Shown here piece after piece: positions 9,805 through 19,680 of a DNA stretch of 64,000 bases; position 1 is the stretch's first letter; the number at the start of each line of letters is the position of its first letter. The stretch spans positions 23,159,034 through 23,223,033 of the forward strand of contig JAAALK010000082.1 of the NCBI GenBank assembly GCA_019279435.1, given 5' to 3'. The position numbers were made by a program, and so were the translations under genes. The notes below the pieces were generated by a model, which was given only the letters and a program-made list of their open reading frames with translations, did not search any database and was not told the origin of the DNA. Origin of the DNA: Zizania palustris (Eukaryota > Streptophyta > Magnoliopsida > Poales > Poaceae).

Positions 9805-11815
9805 TGTTGGACCGGAAACGACGACCAGAGGGGGGTGAATGGGAGCTTTTAAAATTTCAGGCTAAAAATAGCCTTCTGTTTTAATTCAGTCTACTACGGA
9901 ACAGGCTTCGAACACATCCTTCGAAGTTCTGGTTCGGAGGTATTTTACAGCTCCGAAAACAGGCTTCGGAAGGAGCAAAAGTTCGAGGCCAAGAAGACTT
10001 CGCTCCACCCACAATCCCGAAAAATCAACTCTGCTAAGTCAGTGCAGGCTCCGCACACAGGGTGCTTTGAGCAGGCTTTGCACTTCACCCTTCGCAAGAG
10101 TGGACTACCCTCTGAGGACTTCGACCAAATACTTAGTGACAGCAACTGGTGCTGGGCTTCGTACTACGAAGGTCTAAACGCACACTTTACAGACTTCGCT
10201 AAGGGCTACGACACGGGAAGATAAACTGGCTTCGATCAGTGCTTCGCTAGTAATCAGCGAGGTCTAGCCTCCAGTAACACAGAGCGAACGCACACTGAAA
10301 AGCACACTTTGCACAAACACACTTCGCCCAAACAGGCTTCGGTCAAAGCATGCAGCGAGTTGTGCAAACAAGCTCAAGCATAAAATGAACACAGACGCAG
10401 GGCTTCGCTGCTTGAACAAGGAACACAATAAATGAACTCACAGGATGAATACAAATATGTGGTGGCTAGTACAGGAGCTCAACAATGAATGCTCAAAGTG
10501 TTAAATGTGACCTACCCAGCCCCCACTATTTATAGCTACTATTCACACATGTGAATTGACTACTTTACCCCTAGGGTTTACAAAGGTTTTGTCTCATCAG
10601 AACTGAGGGATACAAAAGGTAGTCAACTTTATTTTGGAGGCTTCTCTATCGGCTTTGCAGAGGGGACAGCATCAGCTTTTTGCAGAGCAGACACTGTCAG
10701 CCTTTACAGTCTTGGAATCTTCTGAAGCCCTCCTTCGCACGCGAGGGGTGCGGTAGCTTCGGTGAGAAGCCTTGAGCCTGACGGCCTTCGCTTCACCGAA
10801 GTCAGCCTTCGATACAGTGACGGTTTTGAGCCGAAGCCGTCAAAGCCCTTGGACCTTCGCACCAACACCTTCGGAGTGGACCACCATGGATTCGCAGTTT
10901 CTCCCAGCTCAAACTCCGTCAGTCCGTGTACCGAAGCCATGCATGGCCGAAGTACCAAAAGTCATCCTTGCTCCGGAGCCAGCCTTGCTCCGAAGCCTGC
11001 TTCACTCCGAAGCCTGCTTCACTCCGAAGCCCCACCTTCGGAGTACCACCCTTCGAAGTCCCTCCTTCGTCCAAGGCCTCCGCATGAAGCATTCCGTGAG
11101 CACTTCGTCGCAGTGTCTCTCCCCGAGCACACTCCACGATGAGCCTCACCCGGACCATGCCTTCGATGCACCTCGACTTCTGAGACCTTCGTCGGGTATA
11201 CCTTCGAGTGTCTCCCTCCGGAGCACACATCGAACACCTTGCCTCTGTTGAGGACTTGATCAACCATACTCCGAAGTCACTCCATTCGGAGTACCCTTCG
11301 AAGTGCCTCACCTCCGAGGACTTCGTCTCGGAGTACCTTCACCTAGAGCCACGCTCCGTACTTGCTGCCTTCTCCTGGTGCACCTCGACCCGAGGTCCGA
11401 CCTCGACCCCTTCGCAGCCTTCGTGACGGAGCTCCCCGCTCCCCTAGCATCATGCCTCCCGCTTGACCCAGGTTCACTTGCTACGAACCGTCCGTCGCCT
11501 CCGAAGTCCCCTGCGCACCACAGACAAGCAGACAAGTGTATCCAGTACTCCGGAGACCTCTCCGGGTTAGCAACCTTCGGCACAAACTCCGGTGTACCAC
11601 CCAAAGTACCGAGACCTTCGGTACATACAATCATCGTGTACTGTCGGACCCCTCTGACAGGCACACTCCGTTGCAACAGCTGCAGCCAACCAGACCCACT
11701 GAACCCTTCGGTGAAACAGCCTCCGAACAGCTTCAGAGAACCAACCTCCGAAATAGAGGGTAAAAGCCTGTCAATCACTCATCACAGACTCCGAAACCAA
11801 CCCTTGGTTTCTACA
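9805..11815 (-). repeat. Element D 3' LTR, full length 2011 bp
   Basis: On the minus strand it starts TGTAGAAACCAAGGGTTGG and ends CCGGTCCAACA. It is very rich in CTTCG/CGAAG words. A TATAAATA box lies at 10534-10527 on the minus strand. It is 940 bp longer than the other LTR because that copy has lost the equivalent of 10296-11228 plus the terminal 7 bases. Confidence 0.9.
10527..10534 (-). promoter_or_regulatory. TATA box of element D LTR
   Basis: The minus strand reads TATAAATA inside the 3' LTR copy. The segment holding it (10296-11228) is missing from the 5' LTR, so the copy that should drive the element has no such box. Confidence 0.6.
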
Positions 11816-12838
11816 TCTCCCCCTTGATGAGTGCATTGACAACCAAATTCAAGTTCAAAAGAGTAAAAGCCCCTTCGGCAAATCTCCCCTTTGCAAGATA
11901 AAAACTCCCCCTGAGTTAATTTTCCCCCTTTGCAACAGAGAACTCAAATTTCTCCCCCTTTGGCAATGCAAGCATCAAGGAGCATTCAAAAGATGCATAG
12001 CTTCGAAATGGACAGAGTTGCAAAGACATATAAAGCAAAAATATGCCAATATTAATACCACTTATCATGTGCTCAGCTCAATTTAACATTCTCTAAAAAC
12101 ATGATAACAGCATGTGATTTTATCATTTGGAAATAAAAGCATCACCACTCAATCAAGGTAACTAGACAAGTAAAAACAGGGGCTGCACAAAGCTAGTCAA
12201 TTTCTACTCTAGACAGACAAGTCCAGTTCAAGTGGAGCAGTGAAAAGCAAACTTGATGATTAATGAATTTTTCTTTTTCATAATGCCAGGGGTTATTTGT
12301 TTATCTACCTTATACTTTCCAATCAAGCCAAGCCTAGGCATGAAAGCCATCAGAAGCTTAAGGCGGTGATTTTGGCATACACTACACTATCCCAGTTCAG
12401 ACCAATGTGCAATGGTAAGCAGTCTAGAGTAGGGTAGTGCGACAAACAAACCCACCTGGATCTTTTTCGCTTGTATCATGCAAATCATGGATTTTTGAAT
12501 ATTTGATTAAGTGAACAAATTGGTTAACACTTGATGAATATCCATGAATACAATTTTTCAAGTTGCATTGTTTAGCATCCAAAGAAAAGGTGTCTTGCTA
12601 TCAAGCAGATAAAAGATAGCTAAAACAGTCCTAGCTAAACATGCTAGATTCAAGACTAAGCAGTGAGCATGATTTGAGTTTGGAAAGAAAACGTCATGCA
12701 CATTAATGTTTCAGATATATTAAATAGAGCTGAGCTGTCATGATTTCATGAATTAAAATTGGGCATATAAGTGCAACAAATGTAAATGCAATTTCACACA
12801 TGATGAGCATATGCGAGACAATTAAAATCAGCTCCCCC
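11816..12838 (-). other. Element D 3' untranslated region with multiple polypurine tracts
   Basis: On the minus strand this is the region between the RNase H stop and the 3' LTR. The tract next to the LTR reads CATCAAGGGGGAGA (11816-11829). Further purine runs on the minus strand, seen as CTCCCCTTTGC, CTCCCCCTGAG, CCCCCTTTGC and CTCCCCCTTTGG, lie between 11880 and 11965. Repeated polypurine tracts here are a recognised Sirevirus feature. The remainder is AT-rich and shows no gene. Confidence 0.7.
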
Positions 12839-14632
12839 TCACAAAATGCCGTAAGGGTGACAAATACCAAGTTCCCCACGCAAGTAGGCAAATCGAGAAG
12901 CATCGAGGGGTTTTGTGAAAATATCGGCTAGCTAGTGTTGGGTATCAACATATTGAAGTTCAATATCACCCTTCTCATTGTGATCTCTGAGAAAATGATA
13001 TCGCACATCAATGTGTTTGGTCTTGGAGTGCTGAACCGGGTTGTTTGCAATACAAATAGCACTAGTGTTATCACAGAAAAGTGGAACACTCTTATAATCT
13101 AACCCGAAATCCCGCAAAGTGGAAACCATCCACAAAATCTGAGAGCAACAGCTAGCTGCAGCAACATATTCGGCCTCAGCCATCGATTGTGCAACACTAG
13201 ACTATTTGCGGGAAGACCAGCAAACCAGTGATGTACCCAGAAAATGACAAGTACCAGAGGTACTTTTCCTATCAATCCTACACCCAGCAAAATCCGCATC
13301 GGAATAACCTCGAAGACACAAAGAGGAAGACGTTGAATACCATATGCCGAACTCAAGGGTATGTTTGAGATACCTCAGAATGCGCTTTACCGCTTGGCGG
13401 TGAGAAGCTCGTGGTGAAGCCTGAAAACGAGCGCACTGACACACTGCGAAGTGTATGTCCGGCCTCGTAGCAGTCAAGTAGAGGAGGGAGCCGATCATGC
13501 TTCGGAACTCCTTCAGATCTACGGCTTCTCCATCTTTGTCATGATCCAATGCTACAGATGTAGCCATTGGAGTGACGAGGGGCTTCGCATCGGCCATGTC
13601 GAATTTCTTGAGCAGGTCCTTGGTGTACTTTGTCTGATGGACAAAAGTACCTTGTTTGCCTTGCTTGATTTGCAACCCAAGGAAAAAGGTGAGTTCACCC
13701 ATCATGGACATTTCAAACTCCCTGCTCATCGCATCTGTAAACTCGGCAACCAAAGCATGAGAAGAGCCACCAAAGATGATATCATCCACATAAATCTGCA
13801 CTAGAAGGAAATCTTTGCCATGCTTGAGAGTGAACAGAGTTTTATCAACAGAGCCCATCAAATACCCCCGCTCAAGCAGAAAAGACTTAAGTCTGTCATA
13901 CCATGCCCGAGGGGCCTGCTTGAGTCCATAAAGAGCCTTATGAAGTTTAAGGACTTTATGTGTATACTTGGGGTTTTCAAAACCAGGGGGTTGTTTTACA
14001 TAAACATCTTCGCCTATGAAGCCATTAAGGAAGGCACTTTTGACATCCATTTGATAGAGTTTGAATCCCCGGGATGTCGCAAAGGCAAGCAAAATCCTAA
14101 TGGCCTCAAGACGAGCAACAGGTGCAAAAGTTTCAGTAAAATCAATCCCTTCTAATTGAGAAAAACCCTGAGCTACAAGTCTAGCCTTGTTTCTAACTAT
14201 AGTCCCATCCTCCCCTTGTTTATTTTTGAAAATCCATTTTGTTCCAATGAAATGAACATTTGGTGGAGGATCAACTAATGACCAGACTTGATTTCTCTCA
14301 AAATTTTCAAGTTCTTCATGTATGGCATTGATCCAGCTAGAATCAGAAAGTGCATGAATAACATCTAAGGGCTCGAAAGAAGCAACAAAAGTGGAATCAA
14401 TGAAATGAGCATGAGAACATGTTACCCTTTGATCAAGCTCACCAATGATCTGCGCGGGAGGATGCATCCTTTGAACATGGTGTGTAGCCTCGCGGCGGGA
14501 TGCAGTCTCCCCCTCAACTTGTGCGTTGGAGTGGTCCAAGATGACCGATGTCGAGGTAGTTGCTTCGGGACCTTGTGCCGAAGTGGTCGAAGCGGGGTCA
14601 GCTTTGGGGGTTGATGTCGTGGGTAGTAGGGG
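12839..14632 (-). pseudogene. pol: Element D reverse transcriptase and RNase H
   Basis: The minus-strand frame continues from integrase after TAA 14633-14635. The RT covers about 14360-13500, with NQVWSLVDPP, GTKWIFKNKQGEDG, VARLEAIRILLAFA, QMDVKSAFLNGF, LYGLKQAPRAWYDRL and the intact catalytic YVDDIIFG. RNase H follows, with GYSDADFAGCRIDRKSTSG, AEAEYVAAASCCSQ and KTKHIDVRYHFLRDH. TAG codons at 13202-13204 and 12932-12934 interrupt it; in the copia family both positions are conserved Gln (SSKKQ and DQLADIFTKP contexts), so both are CAG to TAG. The natural terminus is TGA at 12839-12841. No frameshift is present. Confidence 0.9.
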
Positions 14633-16006
14633 TTAATCCTCGAAATCTCCGGGATCTTCTTCTTCGAAGATGGTCTGTTCCATGTCGTGTTCATTTGCCT
14701 GTTCAAATGCAGAACTAACAGAGGGGGTTGATTCATCAAAAGTCACATCACATGACTCGATGACAGTGTTAGTTTCCAAATTATAAACACGATAAGAATG
14801 ACCATGTGTAGTGTAACCCAAAAAGATCCCGTCAGACGAACGCGACTCAAATTTATCCAAATTACCACGTTTTAGGATAAAGCAACGACAGCCAAAAACT
14901 CGAAGATGAGTAACCTTGGGTTGTCTCCCAAAACGTAGCTCATAAGATGTCAAGTTTAAAATTGAGCGCAAGAATATTCGGTTTGAGATGTAACATGCAG
15001 TGTTTATGGCCTCAGCCCAGAATTTTCTAGGAGTCTTGTGCTCATCGAGCATTGTCCTAGCCATCTCAACCAAAGTGCGGTTCTTTCTCTCAACAACACC
15101 GTTCTGTTGAGGAACCCGCGGAGCAGAGAATTGATGTTCTATGCCATGCTCCATGCAAAAGTCAACAAAGAGACTGTTCTTGAACTCAGTGCCATTGTCA
15201 CTTCGAATGAATTTCAATGCACCAGGGAGTTCAGTGAAAAGTCTCAAAGCCAAGCTCCGAAAATGTGAAAACACTTCATCCTTGCTGGCAAGAAAGAAGA
15301 CCCAAGAGTATCGAGAGAAATCGTCGACAATGACTAACACATACCACTTGCCGCCTAAAGAACTAACCCGAGAAGGACCTACAGTGTCCATATGGAGATG
15401 TTCTTCGGGTTGTTCTGTCATCACAGTGGTGACTAGCGAATGCGAAGCGGCAATCATTTTTCCATGTCGACAAGGAGCGCAAACTAAATTCTTCTCAAAC
15501 TTGAGCTTGGGCAATCCTCGGATCAGACCTAGGGCACTCAGACGAGCGAGCAACTGAAAGCTCATATGCCCTAGTCTCCTATGCCACTTCCAAAGCTCAG
15601 AGATAGAATGTGCAACAAGACAATGAGAAGAACCAGATGACTTTGAAAAATCAGCTCCAAAAACTCTCCCAACTCTAAAGATCTTACAAACCACAACGCC
15701 ATCAAAATTGAGCACTTGCGAAGTATCGCGATGAAATCGCACTTCGAAGCCCTCATCAAGCAACTGAGATACAGAAAGCAAGTTGTATCCCAGGTTTTCA
15801 ACCAAAGCAACATCTTTGAGAGTGTAATTCGAGTTAATTCTTACCACACCTTTACCTTTCACTCTACTCCTTCGATTGTTGCCGAAGGTGATATGTTCCC
15901 TTTGCTTGGTTGTGGTTAGGCCGGAGAACCATGCTGCATCTCCGGTCATGTGATGTGAACAATCGGAGTCCATGATCCACGTGCCCTCCAAGCCTCGATC
16001 TGCCGC
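14633..16006 (-). pseudogene. pol: Element D protease and integrase
   Basis: In the same minus-strand frame, the protease has WIMDSDCSHHMTG, where copia enzymes have DSG; the Gly to Asp change destroys the active-site triplet. The pre-integrase zinc region is HRRLGHMSFQLLARL followed by CAPCRHGKM. The integrase core shows HMDTVGPSRV, FIRSDNGTEFKNSLF and PQQNGVVERKNRTLVEMART, so D, D and E are all present. A C-terminal SDGIFLGYTTHGHSYRVYN block follows. The frame is closed by TAA at 14633-14635, most simply CAA to TAA. The start is internal to the polyprotein and set by TAG 16007-16009 upstream. Confidence 0.88.
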
Positions 16007-18454
16007 CTACACATGATAAGAGAATCTCGATCGTTCAGTGTTGGGGTGAGTGAAAATATGACGAGGCATCCAGCACTGAGTGACACGAGTAGTAGGCACA
16101 GAAAAAGTAAACTGTCTACGCACATGATAATCGGAATGATGCAAAGTGCGAGGTCTACCTACATGCTGTGATCGAACAACATGACGAGGTCTCCTATTCT
16201 GACGAGGTACAAAGCTACTCGCCCGGGGTCTACCACCATATGGAACATGGTGAACACCTCGAGGAGCAAAACCTCTCCGAGAAGCACGAGGAGCCTCAAA
16301 GACAGGACGATAGTACAACTCAGACTCATGCATACCTAAAGATGGGTAATGCATGTCCTGGTAACTCATCACCTGAGAGCGTCGCTCATCCTTGATGCGA
16401 CGAAAATAGAACCCAACCAAATGACCGGCCCGCTGACAATAGGAACAATGAAAAACTCTCCTAGGGGCACTCTCATGGGTCTTAGGAGCAACTCTCACAA
16501 GCTCCTTGGGCTTCTGCTGAGTGGTTTTCTTGGGAGGAATTTTCTTGGCAGGAGGAGTGGTTTTCTTTTGAGTTCGGGTAGGCTTTTTGGCTGATGGAGT
16601 GTCTAACAGAGCTCTCTCTTTCTCTAGGGTAGTGGGAGAGGTAAAAACAGTTTTGTTTCCACTATCTGAAGGAATCCTCTCAAAACCCAAACCTAGAGCT
16701 AACCCTGCTCTGTCAGCACACATCTTGGTCTTGGCCAAGAGCAAATCCATCCTACCCTTTCCCTCAGTGCATTTATTAACCACAGAAAGAAGGTACTCAT
16801 TCTCGGTCATAAGGTTTTCAGCTCGCTCTGTAACAGTGCCTAGGTGGTCCTTAAGGGTAATGCACGTGTCACAAACAAGCTGCACATCCTTAGAACTACC
16901 GACCCTCTCCAATCTAGCCTCTAAATCATGAACATGTTTATCACGTAAATTAATGCTCTCGCGTAATAAAGAACAGTTCATGCATTCAATAATATCATGA
17001 GGTCTAGAATCCACCACCAAAAGCTGCTTTTGTGCAGTCTCAAGCTCAGATAGAGTTTGAGCATGTACAGAACGCAACTGAGCAAGCTAACCCATGACAA
17101 CAGTACAAGATTCACATTCAGCATCATTAACTTTAGACTTAAGCATGGCATAATCAGTAGAAATAGATTCTAGCCTAAGTCTAAGGTCTTTTCTTTCTCT
17201 AGCGGATTGCACAAGTAATCTATCCTGACCAAGAACTACTTCATTCAGCTCATCTAGTTTAATTAAAAGCTGGTCAAAGGATAGTGGTACCTCAGATGAG
17301 TCAAGCTCATCGCCGTTGTGGTCGCTGTCGGCCATGAAGCAAAGGCCGGTGAAGTCTCGTCCCTTCTTGTCCTTCTTGTCCTCCTTCCTTGGGGACTCCT
17401 CCTCCTCAGTTGAGGAAGTGTCGATGTCGCTGAGAGCAGCAACAAATGCTCTGGAAGCGGATTTGGCTACTCTTTTAGCCACCTTGCCGCGCTTGCCCTT
17501 CACAAAAGGCTTCCTCTCCTTTTTGTAGTATTTAGGGCGCTCACTCTCATCTCTCTTATTGAGCTTAGGGCAATTGGCCTTGATATGAGAAGTGTCGCCA
17601 CATTCAACGCAACCACTAAAACCACTTCTCCTCTGATCCCGTCTCTCATGATAAAAGCGGGTGAACCTTCTGGCAATGAGAGCATGCTCATCATCATCCA
17701 GAGTATCCACCTGCTCCTTTGTGACGAAGACCAGGGAGGACAAAGCAAAACCATCTGCAAGAACACAAGTACCAGATGTGCTCAATTCTGCAGTGGTGCC
17801 ACGGCTAGTGCTAGAAACCAATGCCAATGGCTATGGTAAGCAGTTTCTGTGCACTGCAAGAGATGCCTTGGCAATCTCTATGGACTTCAGCTTGCTGAAG
17901 AGCTCATCACAGGTCAATGTGTCATAACTCGCGGACTCCTCAATGCTGGATATCTTCACTTCCCATATGCTACGATCAAGAGCATAGAGAAGCTTGATAG
18001 CCCTATCATGATCATTGTAAGCAAGCGTCCCGTTGGACCGCAAGTTACTCACTATGGCATCAAAGCGAGAAAACATGGCATCTATAGATTCACCAGGTGC
18101 CTGCACAAACAGCTGATACTGTTGATTGTATGTGCTTTGGCGCCTGGCCTTGATCTGTGTAGAGCCCTCATGAAAAATAGTGAGTGTTGTCCAAATTTCC
18201 CTAGCAGTCCTAAGGTGCTGCACCCTATCAAACTCACTCCGGCTCAAACCAATGAACAGTATATTCCTAGCCTTGGAGTTGGCATTATACTGATCCTTCT
18301 CTGTTTGAGAGGTGCGAGTATCAGGGATGGAGTATTGTGAGTCCACAATCTCCCAAATTGCATTTCCTTGGCTTAGCAAGTAAGCCTCCATGCGCACCTT
18401 CCAGTATGCAAAGTCAGTCCCATCGAACAGAGGAATTTTACTAACTCTGTCCAT
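16007..18454 (-). pseudogene. gag: Element D gag (UBN2 domain, CCHC knuckle, coiled-coil, basic C-terminus)
   Basis: The ATG at 18454 opens MDRVSKIPLFDGTDFAYWKV, the typical copia gag start. The UBN2-type core runs to about 17840, with LSRSEFDRVQHLRTAREIW and VKISSIEESASYDTLTCDEL. A CCHC knuckle (CVECGDTSHIKANC) is at 17611-17570. Acidic and Lys-rich segments and a long helical region (LRLRLESISTDYAMLKSK and onward to about 16700) follow, then a basic Arg/Pro-rich tail with HCSYCQRAGHLVGFY. TAG codons at 17831-17833, 17087-17089 and 16007-16009 cut the frame, all consistent with CAG to TAG. The large size and coiled-coil extension fit Sirevirus gags. Confidence 0.87.
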
Positions 18455-18504
18455 GTCGCCAACAGATCACAAAACCGGTTAAGGTCAACTAGTGATCTTA
18501 ACCT

Positions 18505-18516
18505 GCTCTGATACCA
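18505..18516 (-). other. Element D primer binding site (tRNA-iMet)
   Basis: The minus strand reads TGGTATCAGAGC, an exact complement of the initiator tRNA-Met 3' end, two bases inside the 5' LTR. Confidence 0.9.
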
Positions 18517-18518
18517 AT

Positions 18519-19589
18519 TGTTGGACCGGAAACGGCGACCAGAGGGGGGTGAATGGGAGCTTTTAAAATTTCAGGCTAAAAATAGCCTTCTGTTTTAATT
18601 CAGTCTACTACGGAACAGGCTTCGAACACATCCTTCGAAGTTCTGGTTCGGAGGTATTTTACAGCTCCGAAAACAGGCTTCGAAAGGAGCAAAAGTTCGA
18701 GGCCAAGAAGACTTCGCTCCACCCACAACCCCGAAAAATCAACTCTGCTAAGTCAGTGCAGGCTCCGCACACAGGGTGCTTTGAGCAGGCTTCGCACTTC
18801 ACCCTTCGCAAGAGTGGACTACCCTCTGAGGACTTGGACCAAATACTTAGCGACAACAACTGGTGCTGGGCTTCGTACTACGAAGGTCTAAACGCACACT
18901 TTACAGAGTTCGCTAAGGGCTACGACACGGGAAGATAAACTGGCTTCGATCAGTGCTTCGCTAGTAATCAGCGAGGTCTAGCCTCCAGTTACACAGAGCG
19001 AATGCACACATCGAACACCTTGCCTCTGTTGAGGACTTGATCCACCATACTCTGAAGTCACTCCATTCGGAGTACCCTTCGAAGTGCCTCGCCTCCGAGG
19101 ACTTCGTCTCGGAGTACCTTCACCTGGAGCCACGCTCCGCACTTGCTGCCTTCTCCTAGTGCACCTCGACCCGAGGTCCGACCTCGACCCCTTCGCAGCC
19201 TTCGTGACGGAGCTCCCCGCTCCCCTGGCATCAAGCCTCCCGCTTGACCCAAGTTCACTTGCTACAAACCGTCTGTCGCCTCTGAAGTCCCCTGCGCACC
19301 ACAGACAAGCAGACAAGTGTATCCAGTACTCCGGAGACCTCTCCGAGTTAGCAACCTTCGGCACACACTCCGGTGTACCGCCCAAAGTACCGAGACCTTC
19401 GGTACAGACAATCATCGTGTACTGTCGGACCCCTCCGATAGGCACACTCCGTTGCAACAGCTGCAGCCAACCAAACCCACTGAACCCTTCGGTGAAATAG
19501 CCTCCGAACAGCTTCGGAGAACCAACCTCCAAAACAGAGGGTAAAAGCCTATCAATCACTCATCACAGACTCCGAAACCAACCCTTGGT
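18519..19589 (-). repeat. Element D 5' LTR, internally deleted, 1071 bp
   Basis: It matches the 3' LTR on both sides of a 933-bp deletion. The joint is at about 19004-19010, and GCACAC occurs at both deletion edges in the full copy (10290-10295 and 11223-11228). The outer terminus lacks the last 7 bases (TGTAGAA on the minus strand) yet abuts a perfect TAAGG duplication. The deleted part contained the TATA box. Confidence 0.9.
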
Positions 19590-19594
19590 TAAGG

Positions 19595-19680
19595 TCCCCC
19601 ACCCACAAGGAGGGGTAGGAGGGTAAAGAACAAACAAGATGCTTCCGGTGCAATTCACATTAATTCATCATACTTTTACA
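19595..19680 (+). other. Element A spacer after D
   Basis: This short stretch lies between D's right target duplication and the end of A's antisense gene, and probably holds the 3' untranslated part of that gene. No further signal was recognised. Confidence 0.5.

Larger units (their letters stand above)
9805..19589 (-). mobile_element. Element D: Sirevirus-like Ty1/copia retrotransposon nested in A
   Basis: Element D lies on the minus strand between perfect 5-bp duplications TAAGG (9800-9804 and 19590-19594). Reading the minus strand: 5' LTR 19589-18519, tRNA-iMet primer site 18516-18505, one gag-protease-integrase-RT-RNase H frame 18454-12839, a 1-kb untranslated region with several polypurine tracts, and 3' LTR 11815-9805. 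Long gag with UBN2 and CCHC domains, a LTR end with CACCCCCCTCTGGTCG, and multiple polypurine tracts fit the Sirevirus lineage. The aligned LTR portions differ at about 10 of 485 positions, which fits D being younger than its host A. Confidence 0.9.

Noticed and set aside
10762..11827. Several overlapping open frames of 120-175 codons on both strands
   Set aside because: They lie inside D's LTR, which is GC-rich and full of CTTCG words that avoid stops; none matches a known protein.
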